29,455 nt of DNA from Bremia lactucae (Eukaryota; Oomycota; Peronosporomycetes; Peronosporales; Peronosporaceae). The DNA is taken from NCBI RefSeq assembly GCF_004359215.1, contig NC_090612.1:453492-482946 (forward strand). Reading direction: 5' to 3'. A program made the position numbers and the translations under genes. The notes beneath the pieces were generated by a model. It saw only the letters and a list, made by a program, of their open reading frames with translations. It did not search any database and was not told the DNA's origin. Below are positions 9,545 to 18,299 of this stretch, one piece after another. Position 1 is the stretch's first letter. Every line of letters begins with the position of its first letter.

Positions 9545-10535
9545 CTAATACTGCGATAGGTATCCTTCGTATAGACCTTGGGTTAATGCGTGAGCAAGAG
9601 CTAATAGTTCTTTGATAGGTGGATGATGCAAGCCATTCACGTAAAACGGTGTATGCTTCTTAGAAGCATGCACTGAATTGCTCATGGCAAATTCTATTAT
9701 CGGCAAGAACTTGCTCCAATTCGTACGAGAGAGACATATTCGCAAAGTATCACTTCGAAGATGCGGTTTGCGCTTTCAGTCTGACCATCTGTTTTAGGAT
9801 GGTCAAAATTGACATTTTCAACTGTGTATCAAGTGATTTAAACACAAAATGCCAAAACTCCGCCGTGAATCTGGGGTCTCGATTAGAGATCAGTACGCGG
9901 GGTAACCCATGGAGTTGAAATATCGTGTCAACAAAGACAAAAGTAAAGCCTTTAGCTCTAGTTGACTCCGGGACTGCAGCAAGATGGACCATTTGCTGAA
10001 ATGATCAACAAACAGAAAACAACCATTATTTTTGTAGTCGTCTTCGGGAAATACGAAGACGAAAACCATATATACGGACGGCCGACTCTCTGCCAAAACA
10101 CGCAGAGGCTGTAACGAAGCACGAGTTGCACCCATTGACAAACTTTGCAATCATGAATGTGCATGCGGACGAACTCATACTGGTGTGGTCAGTAGAAGTC
10201 GCCACTTATTGTGAGATAGGTCTTCTTACATCCACGATGACCCTTTATTGATACTCATACATGATGCGTAAGCGCAAATAATAATGCGTGGGGATGACGA
10301 CACGAGGTGTGACGCCAGCAACGGCTGCGTAATACAGTAAACCACTGCGTGTTGTGTATCGATCCGTTGAGGATCGATATAATTTTAATAATCCATTTTT
10401 GGTGACTGTTGTCATGGATTTCGAAGGTAATCCATCAACAACCCTTTAAGAGCCTTATCTTCTTGAAATGCTCTTCTAATGTTGTCAATTAATGTTGACG
10501 ACGGAACACTTATTGTTGCAGCAGTTAGATTATGC
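9545..10535 (-). pseudogene. Gypsy integrase, nearly full length but decayed
   Basis: Order on the minus strand: linker with TLIDNIRRAFQEDKALKGLL (10440-10490), zinc-finger region with CKVC (about 10145), core with VFPEDDYKNN and FVDHFSKW or, in the next frame, MVHLAAVPEST, then DTIFQLHGLPRVLISNRDPR and FTAEFWHFVFK. The DHPQTDGQTE box is damaged (about 9790). The C-terminal EFAMSNSVHA and HTPFYVNGLHHP lie at 9620-9690. It has a TGA near 10430 and a stop-containing deletion near 10255; both lesions recur in the inverted copy at 13493-14030. It lies downstream of the gag and protease remnants on the same strand. Confidence 0.9.
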
Positions 10536-10539
10536 TCAC

Positions 10540-11205
10540 AGTTGTTGCGATTTAAGCCCTGATTCTGAAAAGGTCTTGGCGATCGACTGGCCTGTGTCGA
10601 CTTCGAAAGTACCTCTCCTTTGCGGCATACTTCAATAAGCTCTTCCGCAATTATGCCGAAATGAAAGTACATCTTTCTTCTTTGTTGAAGGAAAATGTTA
10701 AGTGGTCATGGAACGCTGATTGTCGGTGTTCCTTTGAGGGAATCAAAAAATCTTGATGCGATCGCCAATCCTGGCGGTTGTAGACCAAGACAGACCATTT
10801 CATGTGGTCTGTGACGCCAGCGGTTTTGCAATCCGCTGCGCGTAAATGTAATATGACACAGACGGCGCAGAGCAATTGTCTTTTATCAATTGCTTCAGCC
10901 TTAACTAGCTGAACGCAAGTATTCTGTGCATGACAAGGAACTCCTTGCCGTTAAATACGCACTGGGTAAGGTTAAGGTGTATCTCTTGGGAGATAGACCG
11001 TTCTTTTTTACGGACCATGCGTCTTTACGCACGGCGCTTAACAGTCCACACGCCTCGCATCGAATGGCGAGATGGTTGTCTTTCTTTGCGGAGTACAAGG
11101 TCTAAATGGAATATAGTTCAGGACGCCTCAATGTCGGAGCTGATGCCCTTTCGCGCCGACGCGATTTTGAGCCGGCTGCGCAAAGCGCCTACACTTCATC
11201 CATTG
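10540..11205 (+). pseudogene. Gypsy RT C-terminus and RNase H, inverted relative to its element
   Basis: Plus strand: RT thumb/connection near 10575-10660 (NYAEMKVHLSSLLKE), WNADCRCSFEGIKK, then RNase H with HDKELLAVKYALG, FFFTDHASLRTALNS (catalytic D), RMARWLSFFAEY and LNVGADALSRR (last catalytic D). It ends at FEPAAQS near 11185. Frameshifts near 10750 and 10850 and a stop near 11103 break it. Gag and protease to its right and integrase to its left are all on the minus strand and in proper order, so this block looks flipped in place, with the RT fingers and palm lost. Confidence 0.85.
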
Positions 11206-11810
11206 TTTACTAAGACATTTAATGTCTCAGTTTCCTGTTTGGAAACTTATTTTCCAAAATACCTGGAAGCCGTTCACCACAGATTATTCCCGCAGATTCA
11301 TGGGGGCTTATTCCTTCTAGTTTTTTTTGGGGAGTACGTCTTGTGCAGTCATGCAAACGACCGAACCGCAAGTAAGGCCATCGCACTTAGTCGTATGACA
11401 TCCACACGCTTGTGGACGCTCCAAGACGTTAATCAGATGAGCTTTTGCTAAACAAGAGACAGGCATCGTCACGGCTTGATGCTGTCAATTTGTGCATGGC
11501 TCGTACTTTCTGAGCCATCAAAATCTAAGGATGACATCAAATTTGTCATCCGAATTATACACGATAAAATAATCATCTTCCTGATTACCCTTTTAACGTG
11601 TCTTAAACAAACTACAAATTTCTTTACTTTTACAGATGCGCCTGTTGCTAGGCGTACTGTCATCCTCGCTAGAGGTATATCGCGCTCAACGAACTTGAGC
11701 ATCCGATCTTCTAGTGAGTGGCGTCGAATATAATTATTCGATGCAGGGCTTAAGTGACAATTTATCTGACACTTTTATTTTCAAGGTGATAAGGAATGAC
11801 ATCATTTTCT
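11206..11810 (-). pseudogene. Gypsy protease remnant
   Basis: The minus strand from about 11760 reads PASNNYIRRHSLED, where D-S-G-A-S-N would be expected, so the catalytic aspartate and glycine are lost. MLKFVERDIP and VRLATGASVKVKKFVV (11600-11700) follow, then in a shifted frame DDKFDVIL near 11540, then NVLERPQACGC and CDGLTCGSVV near 11370-11440. This is the usual retropepsin-like order in Gypsy pol. A stop and frame breaks are present. It ends where the inverted RNase H block begins. Confidence 0.8.
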
Positions 11811-11989
11811 GGGGCAATGATATACAATGTTTGTGTGTGAGGATAACTTCGTCAAAAGACGTGCAATTTCAAAACAGCGTCGGATCTGCGTTCTCCGCTG
11901 TCCCTAGCGGGGGGGGCCCTCGATCGTTTCGCTCAGAGTTTCTAGGCACTGGGCGTGAACACTAAATTCGTAGGTTTAGTGCACCGTCT

Positions 11990-13104
11990 CTTAACAACGA
12001 TTGCATGTTTGCAATCGCTCGTAACTGGAAGAGCGACGTTTCTCATTTTCCACATACGATAGGTCCGTAGGTTCTGTACCTCTATTTTCTTGTCGTCTAT
12101 TTGGACGATAAGCACCCGAGTGGCCGAAAGCCTGTCTCAGGCTAAAGTCCTTCTCTTCTGCTACAGAGATAACTTGATCTAGCGTCTCTTTTCCAAGCCA
12201 GAACAGGCTAGGCCTTGACGGTACCCTTTGCAAGACCCTTAATAAACGCAGTTACCTGTGTTTGTTCATTAATTGGATGACTCCCGATATAACTTACTAG
12301 GTATCATGTATGTTAGGAATAAGCGTCAAATCACGATTGCCGTGCTTTAAATACATGGATTCTGCTCGGGCCCCGAATTCGGCAAGTGTCGGCTCAACCT
12401 TTCAAATCTCATACGACCAGAACACATATAAACCGTGTCGCTTGAGCCTTAAGACCGAAGACTTGGCACGTCCGGCCATGTTGCACATGCCAAACTTCAC
12501 TTACGCCGCATCGTCATCAATGCGGCGAGCTTCAATGGCATCGTCTGATTTGACGAACCATCTTGAAAGGAAGTCGCCTTCGACTGCCTTAAACTTAGAG
12601 ATATTGATATCTAAGCTTTCGGTCCACGCGAAAGCGTCAGCCCAATAGCAACATGTTAATACTGCTGTCTCAACAGTTTCAACTTTGAGCACCTTGTTCT
12701 CTCAACAGCTCTGCCAGTTGGGACATTTTCTGGTAAAGCAAGCTTACATTCTCTCTGTCCGCGTCAAGTTTATGTTAATAAACTCGGTTACAGCCACATG
12801 TTGATCGTTCCTTTGTATGGCTTGCAACATGGCGCTAGTAGCTGGCCCACCCACGGTCAAACTCATACTTTTGACTGCTCTCCATTCAAGGTCATCAAAA
12901 TGAGTGAGCCTTTCAGGCGTTGCGTTGATGACCTTTTGAGGGGCTGAAAGCTCCATCCTTCTTCATCAAACATGTCTTCGTCGGAAAGTATCTACGTCGT
13001 CGTTGAAATGACCTTGTAGTGCTTCTAGGTATAACGGGGCACCTTCCGATTGTACTGCTTCGCACTGATGACAGTGAAAGAAAGGGCGCCGCTGAATACT
13101 TCAT
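11990..13104 (-). pseudogene. Gypsy gag remnant
   Basis: N-terminal side: 12501-12692 (CCYWADAFAWTESLDINISK, VEGDFLSRWFVKSDDAIEAR). Then KFGMCNMAGRAKS near 12490, YVFWSYE, AEFGARAES near 12370, and at 11991-12233 the C-terminal capsid part (LDQVISVAEEKDFSLRQAF) with a decayed zinc knuckle (CNRC, then a stop, a later H and F for C). 12744-12956 and 12913-13104 hold open minus frames that could be the gag N-terminus (ERLTHFDDLEWRAVK), less certain. An LTR lies immediately upstream at 13492. Confidence 0.78.
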
Positions 13105-13139
13105 GCAGACGACGTGTAGAGGAAGGGTTTAGAGCTGCG

Positions 13140-13492
13140 AGAGATTAATAGCAGCTAAAAATCGATACTGAGAGGGCTTAGCATCGAAAAAAAAAATCGA
13201 ATCAATCTATAAGCTTCTGCATAACGATCTTCTTATCTACTGAAATTAATGTAAAAAAGTAAAGAATTGTATAGCGACTTACTGTGCGCTGCTCATTCGT
13301 GCGTCTAGCAGCGAATTATGGGGTTGTATAAAACTTAGATAACCAATGCAATCCAACTTTTGCATTGTTCGCTATAATATTACAATATGCGGTAATTTTG
13401 GAAACGTTAAGTAAATTACAATGAGATTATGAGTATAACTTCCGCTGTTATTTTGTTTTAAAAATAATATGTATGTGACGGGACACCCCGCT
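13140..13492 (-). repeat. Gypsy 5' LTR remnant
   Basis: The minus strand starts TATAGCGGGGTGTCCCGTCACAT at 13492, a mutated version of the TGTAACGGGGTG start at 8462 and 2462, and shares ATATTATTT, TTTACTTAAC and ATTACC patches with the 8462 LTR. Gag follows on the same strand. The inner end is not sharply visible; about 13140 is an estimate. An A9 run lies at 13188-13196. Confidence 0.55.
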
Positions 13493-14030
13493 ATAAATAG
13501 TGAGCATAAGTCCACTACTGCAACAATAACCGTTCCGTCGTCAACACTAATTGACAACATTAGAAGAGCATTTCAAGAAGATAAGGCTCTTAAAGGGTTG
13601 TTGATGGATTACCTTAGAAATCTATGACAACAATCACCAAAAATAGATTATCAAAACTATATCGATCCTCAACGAATCGATACACAACACGCAATGGTTT
13701 ACTGTAATACGCAGCCATTGCTGGCGTCACACCTCGTGTCGTCATCCCCACCCATTATTATTTGCGCTTACGCATCATGAATGAGTATCAATAAAGGGTC
13801 ATCGTGGACGTAAGAAGACCTATCTCACAATAAGTGGCGACTTCTACTGGCCACACCAGTATGAGTTCGCCCGCATGCACATTCATGCTTGCGAAGTTTG
13901 TCAATGGGTGCAACTCGTGCTCCGTTATAGCCTCTGCCTGTTTTGACAGAGAATTGGCCATCCGTATATATGGTCTTCGTCTTGGTATTTCCGGAAGATG
14001 ACCACAAGAATAATGGTATGGCAGCTACAC
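13493..14030 (+). pseudogene. Inverted copy of the Gypsy integrase N-terminal half
   Basis: Plus-strand sequence about 93% identical by eye to the reverse complement of about 10030-10530. It covers the linker (IRRAFQEDKALKGLLMDYL), the zinc-finger region and the start of the core, ending near 14030. It shares a TGA in the linker and the same stop-creating deletion in the zinc-finger region with that copy, so both descend from an already broken sequence. It borders the LTR at 13492 and ends in unassigned DNA. Confidence 0.88.
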
Positions 14031-14159
14031 CACTCAGTTGATTGGGGTCTACATTAATATAATAAAAGAAAGCTAGTCAATCTACCTGGCTGAAATCTGA
14101 TGTAATACTACATGTCGTGCAAATTTTTGTTTACTAATTAGATATTTCAAACATTTGTC

Positions 14160-14947
14160 TTTCACTCACAGTGGTGTTATTGGGTCCCGAAGCTGGAAAG
14201 AGCTGCGCCGTTGGTGGGACGGTAGATACAGTGAAGCAAGCTGTCTGGGTCGACATCTGAGGAGAAGGCGAGCCAAGGCCGAACTGTAGACGGCCACGTC
14301 AAGGGTGTCGAGTCGTGGGCGATGTGGAAGAGGAGGAAGAAAAAAATCAAGCCGAGTATCCTGTAGCCCGGGTGATGGAATGTCGTGGAAGTGGCACCGC
14401 ACGACAGAATTTGGTTTAATGGGAGGAAAAGTCTGCGGAGTGAAAAGGCGTCGAAGAGTGGAAGAAATGCGCGGACTTGGTGAAGGCTTGCGACCGGTAC
14501 CTCGCAAAGTATCGAGACCACTCAAAGGCGTATGCCGAATTCATTGCAACGGATATGCCAAACAATAAGCTGATGGCCGACAGTCCCAAGGACGACTGCG
14601 CCTTTTACGCCTTGCAGATGGCCTTCGAGCTGATGGAAGGCTTACATGAGGCGGCTGCGGCATTGGACCATCTAGCGCAAGAGTAAATGAAACGGGTGAT
14701 ACTTTGCGAAAACGGGCGGTTCAGGAGGGGAGTTAAAGTTTGGACAGCTGACAAGTTTCTCGGGAATGAGACTTCCTGCACAGGGTGGGTCGTGGATAAA
14801 AAGCGTTTATGCGGAACCGTTTTTGGGGCGTTGGTTCGGACCCGTTGGCATAGCGCCGATTGTTTAACGGAAGAAGAAATCTCATCTATGCGCTTAAATC
14901 TTTCCTACGCGGACATTCTGTCGCGATGCAGAAGGATGGAGACATGA
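14160..14947 (+). pseudogene. Possible chromodomain plus C-rich domain remnant, transposon-like
   Basis: One frame with stops near 14418 and 14445 reads EYPVARVMECRGSGTARQN, then LV and a tryptophan, and after another stop VEEWKKCADLVKACDRYLA. This pattern is like a chromodomain (V-x-x-I/V-M-D/E-x-R, LV-x-W, W/E-x-x-x-x-x-x-C-x-x-L). It continues in frame (14477-14686) to DDCAFYALQMAFELMEG, which loosely resembles the D-x-x-C active-site motif of OTU-type peptidases, and stops at 14686. A second open frame (14687-14947) may continue it after a single stop. I do not recognise a named family; a host gene fragment is possible. Confidence 0.35.
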
Positions 14948-15239
14948 TGGGTGTTGGGAGAAAGGCAAATCTATGGTATCATGACCCAGACGTGGATAAG
15001 GAGGATCAATTTCGTCCGTCAAATTGAGCTTAGATTCGGGAGCGGGAGGCCTTTAACCGCGGTAATGGAAGAAATTTTAATTGTTCCCACTGTATGTGAA
15101 TCAGAGTGCAATCCTTGATGCAGGAGGCCGCTAGAGTACCTTCGAGTAGATTCACCCAAGATGTGACGACTTCGACTGACTAAGGTGCGCGGAAAGATAT
15201 CTGGGAGGGCCTGGCAATCACGAGCCAGCACCATTAAGA
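14948..15239. other. No recognised feature
   Basis: Open frames here are short and show no motif. It may be the 3' flank or tail of the minus-strand LINE that ends near 15240. Confidence 0.4.
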
Positions 15240-16290
15240 TTTGTTAAAAGGCCGTTTTCTGGATAATAATATAAAGCCGGCGAAGGTTGTGGGCTCGTGG
15301 GCGGAAATGGCCATAGCTCGGAAACAGGGAGTTGGATGGCGACCATCGAAATGCCACTGGTTTTAATCGAATCAGATGAAGTGGAGTGTGACGGCATGAA
15401 GTGTGTGCCACACGTTGGAGAATACCAACGTATCTGGCTCTCACACTGAACAAGCTTCCTCTGAGCTTCAAGAGCAATGTCCAACCAAGAAGCCCGCGGA
15501 ACAAAGCATGGCGCCAAGAGACGGTTGATATGGCACTACAATTGAGCAGTGACGTCGCAGTCAAAGATGAAATGTTGTTCTGTTTCAATTGCGCGGCAGC
15601 CACTCTCACACAGTATTGAATGCCGGGAGTGGTTGCCACAAGAAACCAAAACGAGAACGAACCGGCAGCGGGCGGAGCGCCAGGCGAAATTGTAGACTGG
15701 AAGCAAGAGGAGGCGCCAATACTTCGAGGACTTTACGAAGGTTGGCACTCGTTTTACATCCACCCGTTAGGAGTGGGGAGATATATGTTTTTTTTTCGGC
15801 GGCGTCGGTGAAGTCTAGAACAAGTGAAGAAGCGCAGACAGGGGATTGCAGGTACGAGGTACAGTCGACTCCCCGAAGACCACAGATATGGGAAAAGGAG
15901 GTACAATCGCCCACGGCTGGCTGCAGGATCACCCACGACGCACCTGGACGTTCGACAAGTGGTTTCGATTCTCCGTAAGAAAAGCACAACCAACGAGCTT
16001 GTTTCTATGTCACCAACGACGTAAGTGTGTGATTTAAGAACCGCAGGACAGATATCTGCTCAGACGGCCAAGACCCCCCTTCCCCGCATGGATGAAGTCC
16101 GAAAGAGACTTGATGCCAAATATACGAAACACGCGCATTCAAAAACTCCGCTACCGCTCCACTACCATGCCGATGAATAAACGGAGAGAGGTGGCGGAGG
16201 GGGCCGTAAATTAAGCTCATAGTGAAGAGCCGCATCAGAATTGAACCATAGAGGTTGATGAAGCCCGTAATAAGCGCGATCATCAGGAGG
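15240..16290 (-). pseudogene. LINE ORF2 C-terminal region
   Basis: At 16005-16283 the minus frame reads SLIYGPLRHLSPFIHRHGSG and VSYIWHQVSFGLHP. Near 15780-15600 two frames hold FAWRSARCRF, LPVRSRFGFLW and then a cysteine cluster CESGCRAIETEQHFIFDC, the zinc-binding motif typical after RT in several LINE clades (C-x-x-x-C ... H-x-x-x-x-C). Further on WLDIALEAQRKLVQ and SELWPFPPTSPQP lie at 15290-15460. Frame changes near 15600 and 15540 and scattered stops show decay. Memory of similar oomycete LINE proteins supports the call; no search was run. Confidence 0.65.
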
Positions 16291-16600
16291 AAGGTCCTGC
16301 CACGTGACTGTCCATCGGAGCGAGTATCACAACTTCCACGTCTCTTTCACCATTTAGAAGCACCACGTAATCATTCGATCATTGGAAGTGGAGAGATTGT
16401 GAGCAAGTCCAAGGTGGAATACTTTCCCGATTGTTATGCAATCAGCCCAAAAGCTCGGAGGTGGCAGACGTTCAGTCGCGTATTTGATGCGTGCCGAAGT
16501 CGAAGTTGCAAGGGTCGCTGAAGACGTTGAAATTTCAGGCGGGTGTACAGGCTGGGGACACCAACCCTCCGTCATTCCAACGCTGGTACAGAATTTTTCT
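16291..16600 (-). pseudogene. LINE fragment, probably C-terminal to RT
   Basis: The open minus frame 16354-16575 (PPEISTSSATLATSTSARIK, PPSFWADCITIGKVFHLG) lies directly upstream of the recognised LINE C-terminal region. No catalytic motif is seen; the assignment is by position. Confidence 0.35.
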
Positions 16601-16959
16601 CGGGATTAGCTGGACGTGTGATGAGTCTCGATCATATTTTCGGCTAAAAAAGGTTTACTGAAGCATCGATTTCCTTCGCATTACCATCGGCATCGGAATG
16701 AAGACGTGCTATGTATAGTGTTACAAGCGATATAAGATCATCATCAGTACCAGTAATAAGCGGCCCCGAAGCGTGCGTGCCCGGCAAAATCATTGCTTAA
16801 GCCATTTAGAAGCGCTGTTCCAGGAAATTCACTAAAATAGCATCAACTGATGACTGCCCCAACGGGATGCCAAGGTTCTTTTCTGTGTATGTCCACTAAA
16901 GGATGCGCATAACTGGAAGCAATAGATATGTTGACGTTCGGTTCAGGGTAAGTTGTCTT

Positions 16960-17395
16960 GACGATCCATCGGTGCATGCACATTATGAATGTAGATAGGC
17001 ATGTCATCAATCAATACATTCACTACAAGATAGCGGCCTAAGACAGTCAGGCATGAGACCCACAACCGATGAAAGTCCTAATCCGGATCGAAATATAGTG
17101 ATCACTATGTTGCTCTGACCTCGTGTGGGGCGGTGCAGGCGGGAATTAGGGTCACTCAGAAAAAATTGGTGAGTGAACTTTGAGTCAAAATGAAATTTGA
17201 AGTTGGCGAGGTGCTTGGTGTCGGCAAGCTTGGTCTCTTGTAAGAACGACATAGAATACTGGGAGAGCAAATTCTCGACGAGAGGACGCCCATTCTGTTT
17301 GATGCAATTGGTGTTCACCGTGAGGAGCATTGATGTTGCTCTAGATGCTGGGGATGAGGCAAGTTTAGCACCGAGTAGCTAGTCCTCCCACTAAA
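16960..17395 (-). pseudogene. LINE apurinic-type endonuclease N-terminal part
   Basis: The minus frame 17007-17330 begins LLTVNTNCIKQNGRPLVENL and has MSFLQETKLAD, where Q-E-T holds the catalytic glutamate of APE-like LINE endonucleases. SDPNSRLHRPTRGQSN follows, and in another frame DDMPIYIHNVHAP (about 16980-17010) matches the usual N-V-Y-A-P strand. The later G-D-F/L-N box is not visible, so the domain is truncated or too decayed beyond 16960. The substrate in the family is target DNA nicked to prime reverse transcription. Confidence 0.7.
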
Positions 17396-17419
17396 ACTTC
17401 AATGCCCCCCATCACGGCC

Positions 17420-17753
17420 TGAAGCTTAAGACCGAGGAATTCACCGGGTAGAAGACGTCGAGGTTCCGCAGAGGTTTGACTGTCTCTAGAAGAGACTCAT
17501 CCTACTCTACCTCTTGTCATTGTTGCATGCAGTGATAACTAAGTTCAGACCGGTGAAGAAGACGTGTGGGATGCGCCGGTATCCATTCTGATGTATCGTC
17601 ACTCAGATGTGGAAGATATTCTCCCGCTAGAAGGAATAAAAGCACCCATACGTTTCGTCCATTTCGGATAAAGGTGGTGTCCGCGGTTAAATTAGTGGCA
17701 CACAAAAATCTATAAGTAGAATGCGATTGGGCAATCTCTGAAGCCATCGCCAA
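17420..17753 (-). pseudogene. Possible LINE ORF1 C-terminal remnant
   Basis: The open minus frame 17517-17753 encodes SEWIPAHPTRLLHRSELSYH, just upstream of the endonuclease on the same strand. The position fits the end of ORF1; no zinc knuckle is seen. Low certainty. Confidence 0.3.
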
Positions 17754-17979
17754 CGAAAGAGCGCTGTTAAAGGCTTGAGGATATTCTACCGCCTTCGTGA
17801 TAAAGTTGACCGATTTCGCGGCGTTCTTGAATATCTTTCACATGCCATCGACCTTTTTGTCTGCCGCCTGAAGGAATCTCTGGGAGAACCCCGAGCAGTG
17901 CCGTGTTTCATCATTTAGCATCATCTCGGCCACTACTGGAATAAACGACACTTTATAAATTCTCTGATTTTCGTGTCAT

Positions 17980-18150
17980 GCTTCTTAACAAATAAGTATT
18001 ATTTTCTATGAGCGGATAATAAGTATTATCTCCTACAAGAGGGATATAAGTATTAGTTCCTATAAGAGGAAATAAATGAAGAAGCACAAAATTATCATCT
18101 TTAATAATTTTGACTTAACAGCTCCTATATTTCCAAATTGGAGAACGAGA
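17980..18150 (+). repeat. LTR fragment with a triplicated TATAAG-type unit
   Basis: Shares the order of blocks with the LTR at 8462 read on the minus strand: ATTATTTCCTATAAG-like, then ATGAAGAAG/ATGAGGAAG, then TTGACTTAACAG/TTTACTTAACAG, CTCCTATATTTCCAAATT. The first block is present three times: 17991-18015, 18016-18043 and 18044-18069, each of the form ATAAGTATTA-n-TTCCTATAAGAGG. The LTR terminus TGTAACGGGG is missing. It lies within the decayed LINE. Confidence 0.55.
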
Positions 18151-18299
18151 TGGCAGATTCGGTTGAGTTGTGCAGCGCTTCAGGAGTGCGTGACCTCCTA
18201 GGGTAATGTCTGATGACGCACACCATGGATCATGTCCGCTGTCAAGTCCTTAGATTTGAAACAGACCTCAACCTCTGGAGTGCTTGAAATTAGTTGGAA

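Noticed and set aside
10930..11451. A 173-codon plus-strand open frame.
   Set aside because: The RNase H motifs (HDKELLAVKYALG, TDHASL, GADALSRR) are in another plus frame; this one is a shadow without motifs.
14166..14525. Two overlapping minus-strand frames of 114-119 codons.
   Set aside because: Low-complexity antisense of the plus-strand chromodomain-like region; no motif.
15589..15993. Several overlapping plus- and minus-strand frames.
   Set aside because: Only the minus frames carrying the LINE zinc region have family motifs; the plus frames are antisense shadows.
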